A stretch of DNA of 64,000 nucleotides, from the NCBI RefSeq assembly GCF_003479405.1, contig NZ_QUHB01000010.1:41690-105689 (forward strand). Direction: 5' to 3'. Below, piece after piece: positions 9,710 through 19,611 of this stretch. The notes below the pieces were generated by a model that saw only the letters and a list, made by a program, of their open reading frames with translations, was not told where the DNA came from and did no database searches. How positions within the stretch are numbered: the stretch's first letter is position 1; every line of letters starts with the position of its first letter. The translations under genes were made by a program, and so were the position numbers. Source of the DNA: Eubacterium sp. AF16-48 (GTDB lineage Bacteria; Bacillota; Clostridia; Lachnospirales; Lachnospiraceae).

Positions 9710-11607
9710 TTATAAAAGATATACAGTTGACGAATTTTGGTAAATTTAATCATAAATATATATCTCTTGAGCCGGGACTTAATATTATATATGGTGAAAA
9801 TGAGGCAGGGAAAACCACTCTTCACACCTTTATAAGAGGTATGCTTTTTGGAATTGAAAAGCAAAGAGGAAAGGCAAGTGCTAAAGATACCTATTCTAAA
9901 TACCAGCCATGGGACAATCCTTCTAATTATCAGGGAACCATGGGAATTGAAAGCGATGGAGTGAATTATCGTATAGAGCGCAATTTTAGTAAGGAAAATA
10001 AGAGCTTTAAGGTAATAAATGAGGATTTAGGTATTGAATTATCTCAGGAACAAATAGATGAACTGTTTGCGGGACTGGATGAAAGCTGTTATTACAATAC
10101 CATTAGCATAAGCCAGCTAGGCAGCGTTACTGACAAGGAACTGGAGAATATACTGAAAAATTATGCAGCTAATCTTGGTTCCACAAAGTCTATGGAAATT
10201 AATATAAAAGAGGCTTTTGAGGAGTTAAATACCGAAAAAAGAAAGATTATTTCTGAAAATAAAATTGGAGAAGAGGATGAAATCCGCAGATATATAAGAG
10301 ATGACGAGGATACATTGGAGTTGTCAGAAAGAGAACAGCACACAATTATTGCCTCTATTGAACAGAAAAAGGAGTCTGTGGCACGTCTTCAGGAAAAGAA
10401 AAAGGATTTGTCTGCAAGGGATGCCAAAAGGCTGGAGGAACTGGCAAGGCAAAATGAGAGAAAAGAGAATCTTTATCAGGAGGTTTTGTCATATACCACG
10501 GAGCTTGAAAAGTATAACTCTATGTTAGAACAGATAAAATCCCATAAGCAGTCATTGGAAAATGAATTAAAAAGCAAGGGGATTGATAATTGGGAGACCA
10601 TGGATATGCTTACAGATAAGGTTGTAAACAGAAGCAATATACCGATTGTGTTTATAATTCTTACCATGGCATTTATTGGGGCAGCAATTGGCTTTACCGT
10701 TGGCAATGTTGATTTGTTATATGTAGGGGAATATTGGATGAAGCCTGCGATTTGCTTAGGACTGGCAGGCGTGTGTCTGATTTTATCTGTTGTAAAGTTT
10801 TTTGTTAACAAAAAGAAACGCAATAAGAAAATTGAAAGCCTGAAGGAGCTTAAGCTGGTACTGGACAAGTTAGATGCGGCAAAGCATGAGGAAACTTATT
10901 GTATGCATCAGATTGACAGCAAAAAAGATGCCCTTGAGGCAACACAGGAGCTGATAAAGGCAGAAGAAGATAAGGAAGTAAATTCAGAAGATTGTAGCGA
11001 TGAGCTTAAGGAAATAGAGCAGCAGGAGAGGGAATTGAATGAGGCTATTTCCAAGGCTAACTGGATTTTGGAGCAGAAAAAAGAAAAAGATATTGAAGTT
11101 GAAGCAAGAATTAATGAATCAAATCACAGACTTGAAGTTATTAAAAAAGCAAAGTTTGAAATTGATGCCATTGAAGAGGCAAAAGCTAATATTGAAAAAA
11201 TAGCTGCTGAAATTAGAAACAGCTTTGGAAAGAAGTTAAATGAAAAGGCGTCCTTTTATATGTCGGAGATTACCAATGGAAAATATGATAATCTTTCTAT
11301 AGATGACAGATTAAACATTTCCATTAATGGTAAAAAATCACTAATTCCTGCATCTAAGCTTAGTAAAGGAACGGTGGAGCAGATATATATGGCGCTTCGC
11401 CTTGCAGCAGCTGATATCATTTTTGAGAAAGATAAGAAGCCGATTTTTTTAGATGATGCCTTTGTTATGTATGATAATAAACGTATGGGCAACACAATGA
11501 AGTTTATGGCTGAAAGCATGGAACAGGTTATTATTTTCTCCTGCCATACCAGAGAAAAAGTAATGGCGGATAAGTTGAAAATACATCACAACTTCATAAA
11601 ATTATAA
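9706..11607 (+). CDS. SbcC/Rad50/YhaN-like ATPase with a central membrane hairpin
   Basis: This is the SMC-like partner of the nuclease. Walker A is YGENEAGKTTL (from residue 29), followed by a Q-rich coiled coil. Near the C-terminus come the ABC signature SKGTVEQIYMALR and Walker B PIFLDDAFV (about 580-588). Where Rad50 has its zinc hook, this protein instead has two hydrophobic helices, about 312-331 (IPIVFIILTMAFIGAAIGF) and 345-366 (MKPAICLGLAGVCLILSVV), followed by a KKKKRNKK cluster. At 633 residues it is much shorter than SbcC. It may be tethered to the membrane; that is inferred from hydrophobicity alone. Confidence 0.88.
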   Translation: MIIKDIQLTNFGKFNHKYISLEPGLNIIYGENEAGKTTLHTFIRGMLFGIEKQRGKASAKDTYSKYQPWDNPSNYQGTMGIESDGVNYRIERNFSKENKSFKVINEDLGIELSQEQIDELFAGLDESCYYNTISISQLGSVTDKELENILKNYAANLGSTKSMEINIKEAFEELNTEKRKIISENKIGEEDEIRRYIRDDEDTLELSEREQHTIIASIEQKKESVARLQEKKKDLSARDAKRLEELARQNERKENLYQEVLSYTTELEKYNSMLEQIKSHKQSLENELKSKGIDNWETMDMLTDKVVNRSNIPIVFIILTMAFIGAAIGFTVGNVDLLYVGEYWMKPAICLGLAGVCLILSVVKFFVNKKKRNKKIESLKELKLVLDKLDAAKHEETYCMHQIDSKKDALEATQELIKAEEDKEVNSEDCSDELKEIEQQERELNEAISKANWILEQKKEKDIEVEARINESNHRLEVIKKAKFEIDAIEEAKANIEKIAAEIRNSFGKKLNEKASFYMSEITNGKYDNLSIDDRLNISINGKKSLIPASKLSKGTVEQIYMALRLAAADIIFEKDKKPIFLDDAFVMYDNKRMGNTMKFMAESMEQVIIFSCHTREKVMADKLKIHHNFIKL

Positions 11608-11671
11608 AATAAGAAATCAAAAAGACAGCTTGCCCAGAGGCAGCCGGCTTAAAAATAAGATATAAAGACAA

Positions 11672-11706
11672 AAAAAGATTGCTACCAAAATAGTAGCAAT
11701 CTTTTT
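11672..11706. terminator. Bidirectional terminator between convergent operons
   Basis: A 14-bp perfect stem (11672-11685 with 11693-11706) ends in T tracts on both strands. It can stop the SbcC-like gene from the left and prs from the right. Confidence 0.9.
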
Positions 11707-11719
11707 AAATAAACTTTAA

Positions 11720-12889
11720 CTATCTGTTTCCATATTCATTAACACGTTTGTTGATACGCTCAACAGGATCTAATAAATCGCTAATTGAAGAATCGTGGTT
11801 TAATCTGTCAATAAATAAGGCTGTGTATTTTGCAACGTCTACACTGATGTACCATTCTTTTGACAAAAGTTCAGGAGTCTGGTAAATGCAGTTTGTAGTC
11901 ATTACTCTGTAAATAAGACCATCTTCATAGGCTTTATCAAATTTTTCCAAACCGTTTGTAAAGAGACCAAAGGTTGATGCAACAAAAACTCTCTTTGCTT
12001 TACGTTTTTTTAACTGGCTTGCAACATCTAACATACTGTCACCGGATGAAATCATATCATCAATAATAAGAACATCCTTTCCTTCTACTGATTCGCCTAA
12101 ATATTCATGAGCTACAATAGGATTTCTTCCATCTACAATAGTAGTATAATCACGACGCTTATAGAACATACCCATATTAATACCAAGTACGTTGGCGAAG
12201 TATACAACTCTTCCCATAGCACCTTCATCAGGGCTTATAACCATTAAATGCTCTGAATCTAACTGCAAATCGTCAACATTTCTTAAAAGATTTTTAATGA
12301 ACTGATATGTTGGCATAATTGACTCAAAACCGTGAATAGGAATAGCATTGTTAACTCGTGGGTCATGGGCATCGAAAGTAAGAATATTATCAACTCCCAT
12401 ATTAACAAGTTCCTGTAACATAACTGCACAATCCATAGATTCTCTGGAAGTACGTCTGTGCTGTCTGCTTTCATATAAGAAAGGCATAATAACAGTAATT
12501 TTTTTTGCCTTACCTGCAGCAGCGGCAATAACTCTCTTAATGTCTGCATAGTGGTCATCAGGAGACATATGGTTCTTTTGACCACAAACAGTATACTCAA
12601 TGCTGTAATTAGTAACATCATCGATAATATAGAGGTCGCAACCACGAACTGTGTCTTTTAAGGTACATTTTGCTTCACCTGTACCAAATCTTGGTGTGCT
12701 TACATCTAACAGGTATGAATCCTTAACATAACCTTTAAATGTAATAGGTGATTCTTTTGCTTCGACTCTTTCACTTCTCCAATCAGAAATGTAAGCATCA
12801 ACAGTTTCTCCTAATGCCTTACTTCCTGATAATGCTACGATGGCAAGTGGACCAACGGGAATAGATTCGATAAACTTTTCGATAGCCAT
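11720..12889 (-). CDS. prs: Ribose-phosphate pyrophosphokinase
   Basis: It makes PRPP from ribose 5-phosphate and ATP for purine, pyrimidine, His and Trp synthesis. The PRPP-binding loop DVLIIDDMISSGDS lies near residues 271-284, and the ATP/Mg region includes TFDAHDPRV. At 389 residues it is longer than the usual 310-320, with extra N-terminal residues before the core; similar long forms occur in Clostridia. GGAG nine bases before the ATG at 12889 fixes the start. It is the last gene of a minus-strand unit with dnaC-like and dnaD genes, 30 bp behind the former. Confidence 0.94.
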   Translation of the reverse strand: MAIEKFIESIPVGPLAIVALSGSKALGETVDAYISDWRSERVEAKESPITFKGYVKDSYLLDVSTPRFGTGEAKCTLKDTVRGCDLYIIDDVTNYSIEYTVCGQKNHMSPDDHYADIKRVIAAAAGKAKKITVIMPFLYESRQHRRTSRESMDCAVMLQELVNMGVDNILTFDAHDPRVNNAIPIHGFESIMPTYQFIKNLLRNVDDLQLDSEHLMVISPDEGAMGRVVYFANVLGINMGMFYKRRDYTTIVDGRNPIVAHEYLGESVEGKDVLIIDDMISSGDSMLDVASQLKKRKAKRVFVASTFGLFTNGLEKFDKAYEDGLIYRVMTTNCIYQTPELLSKEWYISVDVAKYTALFIDRLNHDSSISDLLDPVERINKRVNEYGNR

Positions 12890-12919
12890 TTGTAAAACTC
12901 TCCTTCATGTGTAAATGTG

Positions 12920-13912
12920 TTAAATAGTAAACTTTTTCTTTATTCTTATATCATCACCAAAAATCTTAAAAGAATTATAATTTCCAATAACCCTGGAAAA
13001 AATTCTCTCTTCATATTTATTCTGCAAATCTTCTATAGAAAAGTTTGTAGAAATAATAGTAGATTTCTGATGTATAAGTCGCTCATTAAGACAATCAAAC
13101 AGTGCCGAGTCGGTAAAGGAATTGCTCATCTCAGTACCTAAATCGTCAATTATAAGTAAATCACATCCCTCTAATTCATTTATACTAATCTGTCTGTAAA
13201 CGGAATTATTCTCTCTTCTGAAAGAATAATCTGCAAGCAGGTCAAAAAACTGAACTGCTGAAAGATAAATAACAGAATAAGATTTGTCTATTAATTCTTT
13301 GGCAATACAGTTAATTAAAAAGGTTTTGCCTGTACCCGCCCTGCCATAGAATAGCAGATTACATGGGTGTTTGTCAAAGTTATTTATAAAATAATGACAT
13401 CTGTCTACAATAGTTTCCATATTTTCCAGGGAAGATATGCCGGAAACTTCATCAATTATGTCATCAGAATAGAAATCAAAATTGAAATTATCAAAATTTT
13501 CCACTGCTAAAATCTCATTTAATTCTGATCTTGAATATATAAGATTTATTATTTCAGACTTAAGGCATTCACAAGGTTTTCCGTGGACAAATCCGGTGTC
13601 CTTACAAATAGGACAGGTAAAAATTTCATCCAGATAGTCCCCGGGATATCTGTTCATAAGAAGTGCTGCACGCTTTTTCTCGCTTATAACCTGAATATCC
13701 TCTCTTAAAGAGTCCTTAGCAGAAGCATCACCGGACAATGCAAGTCTTGTGGCATTAACAGCCAGTGAAGCAATTTCCCTGTCATATTCGGCTATTTGAG
13801 GTACATTTTCATAAACCTCCTTAATACGCCTGTCCATTTCTATTTTATTTTCTAAACGTCTGTTATTATAGTTGTTACTTATAGTATCAAACTGTTCTCT
13901 TGTAAGACCCAT
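12920..13912 (-). CDS. DnaC/DnaI-like helicase loader ATPase
   Basis: This 330-residue AAA+ protein has an N-terminal zinc-binding element (Cys100, Cys103, Cys114, Cys116 in CPICKDTGF and KPCEC), Walker A GRAGTGKT at 190-197 and Walker B LLIIDD at 252-257. This arrangement matches the primosomal loader DnaI/DnaC, which puts the replicative helicase on DNA. Its partner DnaD is encoded just upstream with a 27-bp gap, supporting a role in replication initiation or restart. AAGGAGAG sits eight bases before the ATG. Confidence 0.92.
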   Translation of the reverse strand: MGLTREQFDTISNNYNNRRLENKIEMDRRIKEVYENVPQIAEYDREIASLAVNATRLALSGDASAKDSLREDIQVISEKKRAALLMNRYPGDYLDEIFTCPICKDTGFVHGKPCECLKSEIINLIYSRSELNEILAVENFDNFNFDFYSDDIIDEVSGISSLENMETIVDRCHYFINNFDKHPCNLLFYGRAGTGKTFLINCIAKELIDKSYSVIYLSAVQFFDLLADYSFRRENNSVYRQISINELEGCDLLIIDDLGTEMSNSFTDSALFDCLNERLIHQKSTIISTNFSIEDLQNKYEERIFSRVIGNYNSFKIFGDDIRIKKKFTI

Positions 13913-13939
13913 AGGGGAAACTCTCCTTAAATCCTTTTA

Positions 13940-15124
13940 TTAAATATTCTTCTTGGCAAATTTCTTGTTTTGGCTTTCTACAATCTTCTTTTCTAACTGA
14001 CTGTAATCATATGTACGCTGTTCAAAAGTTTTTGCACGTTTAGCTTTCACTGCCTTCTTTGCCGGGGCTTTTGAAACAACACTAAATGACTTAGCTGTCT
14101 CTTCAGAATGAATCTTGTCCAGCTTTTCAATAGCTTCTAAGCAATTGGCGTCATTTTTAAACCAGTTTGTCAAAATACCATCTGCGTATCTGAAACTTGC
14201 ACAGTGAGTATGCTCCATGGTACGGTTGCATGCCTCTAAAATAATGTCATCAGAAAAACCATACTTGTCTGTCCATTTTGAAATATATAAAACCTCATTT
14301 TTTACAGGAGCCTTATAAGTTAGTCCAAAAATCTTATAAATTCTTTTGTAAATATCCTTTCTTACTTTTGCATCTAACTTAGCTTCCTCGATAGTATAGA
14401 TATCCTTTTGAACATAAGAAATAGCAGTCTTTTCAATATATGAAAAAGTCTTATGACCTTCTGAAATGCACTTTTCCATTATGTATATAATAAAATCAGA
14501 ATCCAGCTTAAGTCCGTCTAACATATAAATAATGCTGTTAATGTCAGCAGGATTAAGTGTACATCCTAAATAAGTCTGTGCCAAAAATGTAAGCTGCTCA
14601 AACCTGTCATCATTTGAAAAAGAAGCAATTTCCTTTGGAGAATATTTCCTCTTAGCCGGAATGATAATCCCTGATGTTTCCGGAACAGGAATAGGAGTGC
14701 TGTCTCCTGAAACCGCTGCCAAAATTTCAGGTTTTACATCTGAAATATCAGATACTTCAATAGCACCAGATACATTCTCAGTGGAAATACCACTTACAAG
14801 ATAACGGTTGCTTTTTAAGGCTTCAAATCTGATGCAGGCAATATTTCCGGACTTGTCCGTTGAAAGTGATAACAGACTTTGATCTGCCCAGTAATGGAGG
14901 GCACGATTTACGTCAGCCTCTAACATATTAAACCTGTCAGCAATATTTGAAAGTGTTAATTCATCTTCAGAAGCTTCGCTAGTATTTCTGTTCATAAGAC
15001 GAAGCAAATGAAGGTAGATTTTTATAAATTCCCCATTGGCTTTTGGCATATATTCATCTAAAAAAACATTCGAAATAGAGGTGAAATCCGCAAAGTTACC
15101 TCTGTCTAAAATCAACTTAGCCAT
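13940..15124 (-). CDS. DnaD-domain primosome protein
   Basis: The 394-residue protein has an N-terminal winged-helix part (residues about 20-110, FIKIYLHLLRLMNR) and two DnaD-type C-terminal modules. One lies around DFIIYIMEKCISEG and the second around SDDIILEACNRTME, with FRYADGILTNWFK matching the conserved YxxxILxxW-like signature. It should act with the loader encoded next to prime helicase loading. The C-terminus is lysine- and arginine-rich. GGAG precedes the ATG at 15124. It is the first gene of the dnaD-dnaC-prs unit. Confidence 0.9.
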   Translation of the reverse strand: MAKLILDRGNFADFTSISNVFLDEYMPKANGEFIKIYLHLLRLMNRNTSEASEDELTLSNIADRFNMLEADVNRALHYWADQSLLSLSTDKSGNIACIRFEALKSNRYLVSGISTENVSGAIEVSDISDVKPEILAAVSGDSTPIPVPETSGIIIPAKRKYSPKEIASFSNDDRFEQLTFLAQTYLGCTLNPADINSIIYMLDGLKLDSDFIIYIMEKCISEGHKTFSYIEKTAISYVQKDIYTIEEAKLDAKVRKDIYKRIYKIFGLTYKAPVKNEVLYISKWTDKYGFSDDIILEACNRTMEHTHCASFRYADGILTNWFKNDANCLEAIEKLDKIHSEETAKSFSVVSKAPAKKAVKAKRAKTFEQRTYDYSQLEKKIVESQNKKFAKKNI

Positions 15125-15155
15125 TTTTGTGCTCTCCTACAATAATTTTTTATAT

Positions 15156-15177
15156 CAAGCTTTGCTCCAAAGCTTTG
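15156..15177 (-). promoter_or_regulatory. Hairpin in the dnaD leader
   Basis: AAGCTTTG and CAAAGCTT form a perfect 8-bp stem with a three-base loop, about 30 bases upstream of the dnaD start and inside its expected transcript. It might influence mRNA stability or translation. No known regulator is recognised. Confidence 0.35.
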
Positions 15178-15200
15178 TCTGCATCTCAAATACATTTTGA

Positions 15201-15228
15201 AGTATAGCATAAAATTTCTAAAAATCAA
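15201..15228 (-). promoter_or_regulatory. Sigma-A-type promoter for dnaD-dnaC-prs
   Basis: On the minus strand TTGATT (15228-15223) and TATACT (15206-15201) are spaced by 16 bp, giving a leader of about 70 bases. The gene-free stretch 15125-15446 otherwise holds the leader hairpin, three 9-bp near-repeats at 15276-15302 and the murC terminator. Confidence 0.65.
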
Positions 15229-15275
15229 CGTCACAAATTGGCTGAAATGCCCTATTTTAAAGGGATTGCGGGGTA

Positions 15276-15302
15276 TGTTAATAATGTTAATAATGATAAT
15301 AA
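15276..15302. repeat. Three tandem 9-bp AT-rich repeats upstream of dnaD
   Basis: TGTTAATAA occurs twice in a row and is followed by TGATAATAA. The block lies behind the dnaD promoter. It is iteron-like in shape, but may be only low-complexity intergenic DNA. Confidence 0.5.
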
Positions 15303-15393
15303 AAAGGGGGCATAATTTGTCGAAAACTGTCACACCTCCCATTAACTCTGGAAAATCAAGGTTGCTAAAATTCAATCTTATGTAAACAAAAAA

Positions 15394-15435
15394 TCCACAA
15401 AACTTTGTTAATAGTTATCAACAAAATTTTGTGGA
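15394..15435 (-). terminator. Intrinsic terminator after murC
   Basis: A 16-bp stem with one mismatch (15394-15409 with 15420-15435) and a ten-base loop begins 11 bases past the murC stop. It is followed on the minus strand by a T run. Its loop contains TTATCAACA, one base from the DnaA-box consensus. Confidence 0.85.
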
Positions 15436-15446
15436 ATGTTAATAAG

Positions 15447-16829
15447 TTATTTTCCAAGAAGATGTTCCCCTATTTTTACTACGTCTCCGGCACCCATTGT
15501 TATTAACAAATCATTGTGTGCACAATTTTCTAATAAAAAATTTTCTATTTCACTAAAAGTTGGGAAATAGTAAGCGGTACCACCGTCTTTTTTTATCTCA
15601 TCCATTACATCTTTTGAACTTATGCCAAGGGTATTTTTCTCCCTTGCAGCATAAATATCAGCCAGAACTACTGCATCAGCTTCCTTCAACGCATCAGCGA
15701 ACTCAGGCAACAGAGCTTTTGTACGTGAATATGTGTGTGGCTGGAATACAACCCATAATTTATTGTGAGGGTAGTGTTTTGCAGTGCTAAGGGTGGCCCT
15801 AATCTCATCAGGATGATGGGCATAATCATCTATAATGGTAATATCTCCCAATTTACCCTTAAGCTGAAAACGTCTGTCCGTACCTTCATATGCCGTAAGT
15901 CCTGTTTTAATATCTTCATTACTTATTCCCATAAAGTGGGCAGCGGCAATAGAAGCTAAGGAATTATAAATATTGTGCTTTCCTGTGACCTTTAATGTAA
16001 TATGGTCTTTAATTTCACCGTTTACAACTAAGTCATAAGAGCCTCTTGCAAATTCATCAAAAGTAATATTTGCAGCACTGTACATACTTTTATCAGGGTC
16101 TGAACCTACTGTAATGACACTGCATTTGAGCCCTTCCGTAAAATATTCAATATTGTCAATGTCGCTGTTAATAATTAAAGCTCCATCATCAGGGACTAAA
16201 CGGGCATATTCCCTAAAGCTATGTCTTATATCGTCTAAATCCTTAAAAAAGTCCAGATGGTCCGCTGCAACATTTAAAATAATGGCAACTGTTGGCTTAA
16301 AGGATAAGAAACTGTTAGTATATTCGCATGCTTCAGTAATAAGCTTATCAGAATGACCGATTCTTGTATTTCCCTTAATGGCAGGCATAATTCCACCTAC
16401 TAATATGGTAGGGTCGGTATCTGCCTCGAGCATAATCTGGGAAAGCATGGAAGTAGTAGTGGTCTTTCCGTGAGTTCCTGAAACTCCAATGGCAGTATGG
16501 TAATTCTGCATAATCTGACCTAAAAATTCCGCCCTTGTAAGAAGGGGAATATTCATTGATTTTGCTGCAACTAATTCAGGATTATCCTGTTTAACGGCAG
16601 CTGTATAAATTAAAACTTCAACATCTGAAGAAACATTCTGCGATTTTTGTCCGTAGCAAATAGTTGCACCTAATGACTCTAGGTGCTTTGTTATTTCGGA
16701 CTCCTTTGAATCTGAACCTGTAACGGTAAAACCTCTTGAAATCATGATTTCTGCTAATGCACTCATACTAATTCCACCGATTCCGGTAAAATGTAGTTTA
16801 GCAGGAGTATTAAAATCTAATTTGTACAT
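15447..16829 (-). CDS. murC: UDP-N-acetylmuramate--L-alanine ligase
   Basis: It adds L-Ala to UDP-MurNAc, the first peptide step of peptidoglycan synthesis. The 460-residue protein has the N-terminal nucleotide-sugar loop FTGIGGISMSALA (14-26), the ATP loop GTHGKTTTT (118-126) and the Mur-ligase motif DDYAHHPDEI. An in-frame ATG six codons upstream (16847) overlaps poor context, whereas TTGGAGAAG lies just before the ATG at 16829. It is transcribed alone, with a terminator behind it. Confidence 0.95.
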   Translation of the reverse strand: MYKLDFNTPAKLHFTGIGGISMSALAEIMISRGFTVTGSDSKESEITKHLESLGATICYGQKSQNVSSDVEVLIYTAAVKQDNPELVAAKSMNIPLLTRAEFLGQIMQNYHTAIGVSGTHGKTTTTSMLSQIMLEADTDPTILVGGIMPAIKGNTRIGHSDKLITEACEYTNSFLSFKPTVAIILNVAADHLDFFKDLDDIRHSFREYARLVPDDGALIINSDIDNIEYFTEGLKCSVITVGSDPDKSMYSAANITFDEFARGSYDLVVNGEIKDHITLKVTGKHNIYNSLASIAAAHFMGISNEDIKTGLTAYEGTDRRFQLKGKLGDITIIDDYAHHPDEIRATLSTAKHYPHNKLWVVFQPHTYSRTKALLPEFADALKEADAVVLADIYAAREKNTLGISSKDVMDEIKKDGGTAYYFPTFSEIENFLLENCAHNDLLITMGAGDVVKIGEHLLGK

Positions 16830-16863
16830 ATTCTTCTCCAATCTCATAATAAAATCTTATATG

Positions 16864-16892
16864 ATTATACACTTGTTTTAGTACTTTTTAAA
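16864..16892 (-). promoter_or_regulatory. Probable promoter of murC
   Basis: On the minus strand TTTAAA (16892-16887) and TATAAT (16869-16864) are 17 bp apart and 35 bases before the murC start. The remaining gene-free DNA up to 17202 is extremely AT-rich; apart from the glgC promoter I see nothing in it. Confidence 0.5.
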
Positions 16893-17158
16893 GATTTAAC
16901 ATAAAATTAATCAAAACTAAAAGGTAAATCTTCTATAATAAATACAAAAATCAGGAATAACTTTATTATAGCAATTTTAGACAAAATATAGTATAGAAAA
17001 TTGTTAAAAATACAAAATAGATTAATGAAAAAATAAGAAATAGGAAAGAACAATAAAAAAATTGTACATTTTGCACAACGAAGAACGAAAAATGGCAAAA
17101 AAAAGAGAAAATATAAATAAAAAATAGGGGGAAAATGCTTTTATTATTAGCAATTTAA

Positions 17159-17167
17159 TGCTATAAT
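17159..17167 (+). promoter_or_regulatory. Extended -10 promoter for glgC-glgD
   Basis: TG, one base, then a perfect TATAAT (17162-17167) forms an extended -10 element. The -35 region (17139-17144) is poor, as is common for this class. It lies 36 bases before the glgC start codon. Confidence 0.55.
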
Positions 17168-17202
17168 TTTATTACTTAATATAAGCAGCGAGGTGAGTTG
17201 AC

Positions 17203-18474
17203 ATGATAAAAAAAGAAATGATTGCAATGTTGTTAGCAGGTGGACAAGGCAGCCGTCTTGGTGTACTTACTGCAAAAGTTGCAAAACCGGCAGTTGCGTT
17301 TGGTGGAAAATATAAGATTATAGATTTCCCATTAAGCAACTGTATTAATTCGGGCGTTGATACGGTAGGTGTACTTACACAGTATCAGCCACTTAGGTTA
17401 AATGATCATATTGGCATTGGTATGCCATGGGATCTCGACCGCAATATCGGAGGTGTTACAGTTCTCCCGCCTTACGAAAAAAGTGAGAACACGGAATGGT
17501 ACACAGGTACGGCTAATGCTATTTTCCAGAATATGAATTATATGGAAACGTATAATCCTGATTATGTTTTAATTTTGTCAGGGGATCATATTTATAAAAT
17601 GGACTATGAAGTTATGCTGGATTACCACAAGGCAAATAATGCGGATGTTACTATTGCAGCTATGCCGGTACCAATAGAAGAGGCAAGCAGATTTGGTGTG
17701 GTAGTTACAGATGAAAATCATAAGATTACTGAATTTCAGGAGAAACCGGAACATCCAAAGAGCAATCTTGCTTCAATGGGTATTTACATATTTAGCTGGC
17801 CGGTTTTAAGGGATGCACTTATTAAACTGAAGGATCAGCCTAACTGTGATTTCGGTATGCATGTTATTCCATATGTTCATGAGAACGGAAAAAGAATTTT
17901 TGCATATGAATATACAGGATACTGGAAAGATGTAGGAACTCTTAAATCCTACTGGCAGGCAAACATGGAACTTATTGATATAGTTCCGGAATTTAATCTT
18001 TATGAAGAATTCTGGAAGATATATACCAAGAGCGAGGCGCTTCCACCACAGTATGTTTCAGCTGACTCTAAGATAGAGCGAAGCATTATCTGTAATGGAT
18101 GTGAAGTAAGAGGTAATGTACATAATTCAGTTATAAGTGCAAATGTTGATATTGCTGAAGATGCAGAAGTTCATGATTCAATTATTATGCAGGGATGTAA
18201 GATTGGAAAGGGAACAAAGATTTATAACGCAATTGTAGCTGAAAACACCATTATCGGAGACAATTGTTCCATAGGTGTTGGAGAATATGCTGACAGCAAG
18301 TTAAGTCAGAAGATTTACAATTGCGAATTAGCAGTAATTGGTGAAAATTCCACAATTCCAAGTGGAGTTACTTTAGGTAAAAATGTAGCAGTATCAGGAA
18401 AGACAGAACTTTCAGATTACCCTGACGGAAAGCTTTCATCAGGTGACTATATAGTTAAGGCAGGTGAGATTTAA
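17203..18474 (+). CDS. glgC: Glucose-1-phosphate adenylyltransferase, catalytic subunit
   Basis: It makes ADP-glucose from glucose 1-phosphate and ATP for glycogen. The 423-residue protein has [11 protein letters not shown] (10-20), the substrate loop [18 protein letters not shown], and [11 protein letters not shown] with the metal-binding aspartate. A left-handed beta-helix tail follows from about residue 290 (repeats such as [15 protein letters not shown]). AGGTGAG precedes the ATG. It overlaps glgD by one base (TAATG), and the two products usually form a heterotetramer in Firmicutes. Confidence 0.96.
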   Translation: MIKKEMIAMLLAGGQGSRLGVLTAKVAKPAVAFGGKYKIIDFPLSNCINSGVDTVGVLTQYQPLRLNDHIGIGMPWDLDRNIGGVTVLPPYEKSENTEWYTGTANAIFQNMNYMETYNPDYVLILSGDHIYKMDYEVMLDYHKANNADVTIAAMPVPIEEASRFGVVVTDENHKITEFQEKPEHPKSNLASMGIYIFSWPVLRDALIKLKDQPNCDFGMHVIPYVHENGKRIFAYEYTGYWKDVGTLKSYWQANMELIDIVPEFNLYEEFWKIYTKSEALPPQYVSADSKIERSIICNGCEVRGNVHNSVISANVDIAEDAEVHDSIIMQGCKIGKGTKIYNAIVAENTIIGDNCSIGVGEYADSKLSQKIYNCELAVIGENSTIPSGVTLGKNVAVSGKTELSDYPDGKLSSGDYIVKAGEI

Positions 18475-19592
18475 TGAGAGCAGTTGGTATAATTTTAGCA
18501 GGTGGAAATAATAGCAGAATGAAGGAGCTTTCCAAGAAAAGAGCTGTAGGAGCAATGCCTATTGCGGGAAGCTACAGAGCAATTGATTTTGCACTTAGTA
18601 ATATGTCAAACTCACATATTCAGAAGGTGGCAGTATTAACACAGTATAATGCGTGGTCATTAAATGAACATTTAAGTTCATCAAAATGGTGGGACTTTGG
18701 TAGAAAACAGGGAGGTCTCTTTGTATTTACACCGTCCATTACATCTGACAACGGTTTCTGGTACAGAGGAACAGCTGATGCCATTGCACAGAATATAGCT
18801 TTCCTAAAGAAAAGCCATGAACCTTATGTAGTTATTGCATCGGCAGATGCGGTATACAAGATGGACTATAACAAAGTTCTTGAAAAACATGTGGAAACAG
18901 GTGCCGACTTAACCATCGTATGCAAGAATGCAGGAGACAAGGCAGATGTATCGGAATATGGCGTTGTTAGTACGGATATTAATGGAAGAGTGGTAGATTT
19001 CGAGGAAAAACCACTTAATAAAGTTGGTGGACTTATATCTACAGGAATATATGTTATAAGAAGAAGACTTCTTATACAGCTTATTGAAAATTGCATTGCG
19101 GAAGACAGATACGATTTCGTAAACGACATTATAATAAGAAATAAAAGTACAAAGAAGATATATGTGTACAAAATAGATACATATTGGAAGAATATATCAA
19201 GTGTCAAGAATTATTATGATACAAATATGGACTTCTTAAAGCCGGAAGTAAGGGATTTCTTCTTTAGACAATATCCGGATATATATTCAAAGGTGGAGGA
19301 TTTGCCACCGGCAAAATATAACACCGGAGCAGATGTAAGTAACAGTTTGATTTCCAGTGGAAGTATCATTAACGGAAAGGTTGAAGGCTCTGTTGTATTT
19401 AAGCAGGCGTATGTTGGAAATAACTGCGTTATTAAAAATTCCATTATTCTTAATGATGTGTATATTGGGGATAACGCGGTTATTGAAAATTGCATTGTGG
19501 AAAGTCACAGTACCATTAATCCGGGAGAGCATCTTGGAGATGAAAATGAATTAAAGATTATCAATGAAAGAAATTTCAGATATAGCTTGTAA
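18474..19592 (+). CDS. glgD: Glucose-1-phosphate adenylyltransferase, GlgD subunit
   Basis: This 372-residue paralogue of GlgC begins [20 protein letters not shown], where the canonical GGxGxRL loop is altered to GGNNSRM. It has [11 protein letters not shown] instead of [10 protein letters not shown], and a shorter beta-helix tail. These losses fit the non-catalytic, regulatory role known for GlgD, which boosts GlgC activity. Translation is probably coupled to glgC by the TAATG overlap. spoVG follows at 20 bp and may be cotranscribed. Confidence 0.94.
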   Translation: MRAVGIILAGGNNSRMKELSKKRAVGAMPIAGSYRAIDFALSNMSNSHIQKVAVLTQYNAWSLNEHLSSSKWWDFGRKQGGLFVFTPSITSDNGFWYRGTADAIAQNIAFLKKSHEPYVVIASADAVYKMDYNKVLEKHVETGADLTIVCKNAGDKADVSEYGVVSTDINGRVVDFEEKPLNKVGGLISTGIYVIRRRLLIQLIENCIAEDRYDFVNDIIIRNKSTKKIYVYKIDTYWKNISSVKNYYDTNMDFLKPEVRDFFFRQYPDIYSKVEDLPPAKYNTGADVSNSLISSGSIINGKVEGSVVFKQAYVGNNCVIKNSIILNDVYIGDNAVIENCIVESHSTINPGEHLGDENELKIINERNFRYSL

Positions 19593-19611
19593 TAAGAAAG
19601 GGAGTAAAAAT

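Noticed and set aside
16907..17098. Minus-strand frame in the murC-glgC gap
   Set aside because: Low-complexity AT-rich DNA with Phe/Ile-rich translation, no start context.
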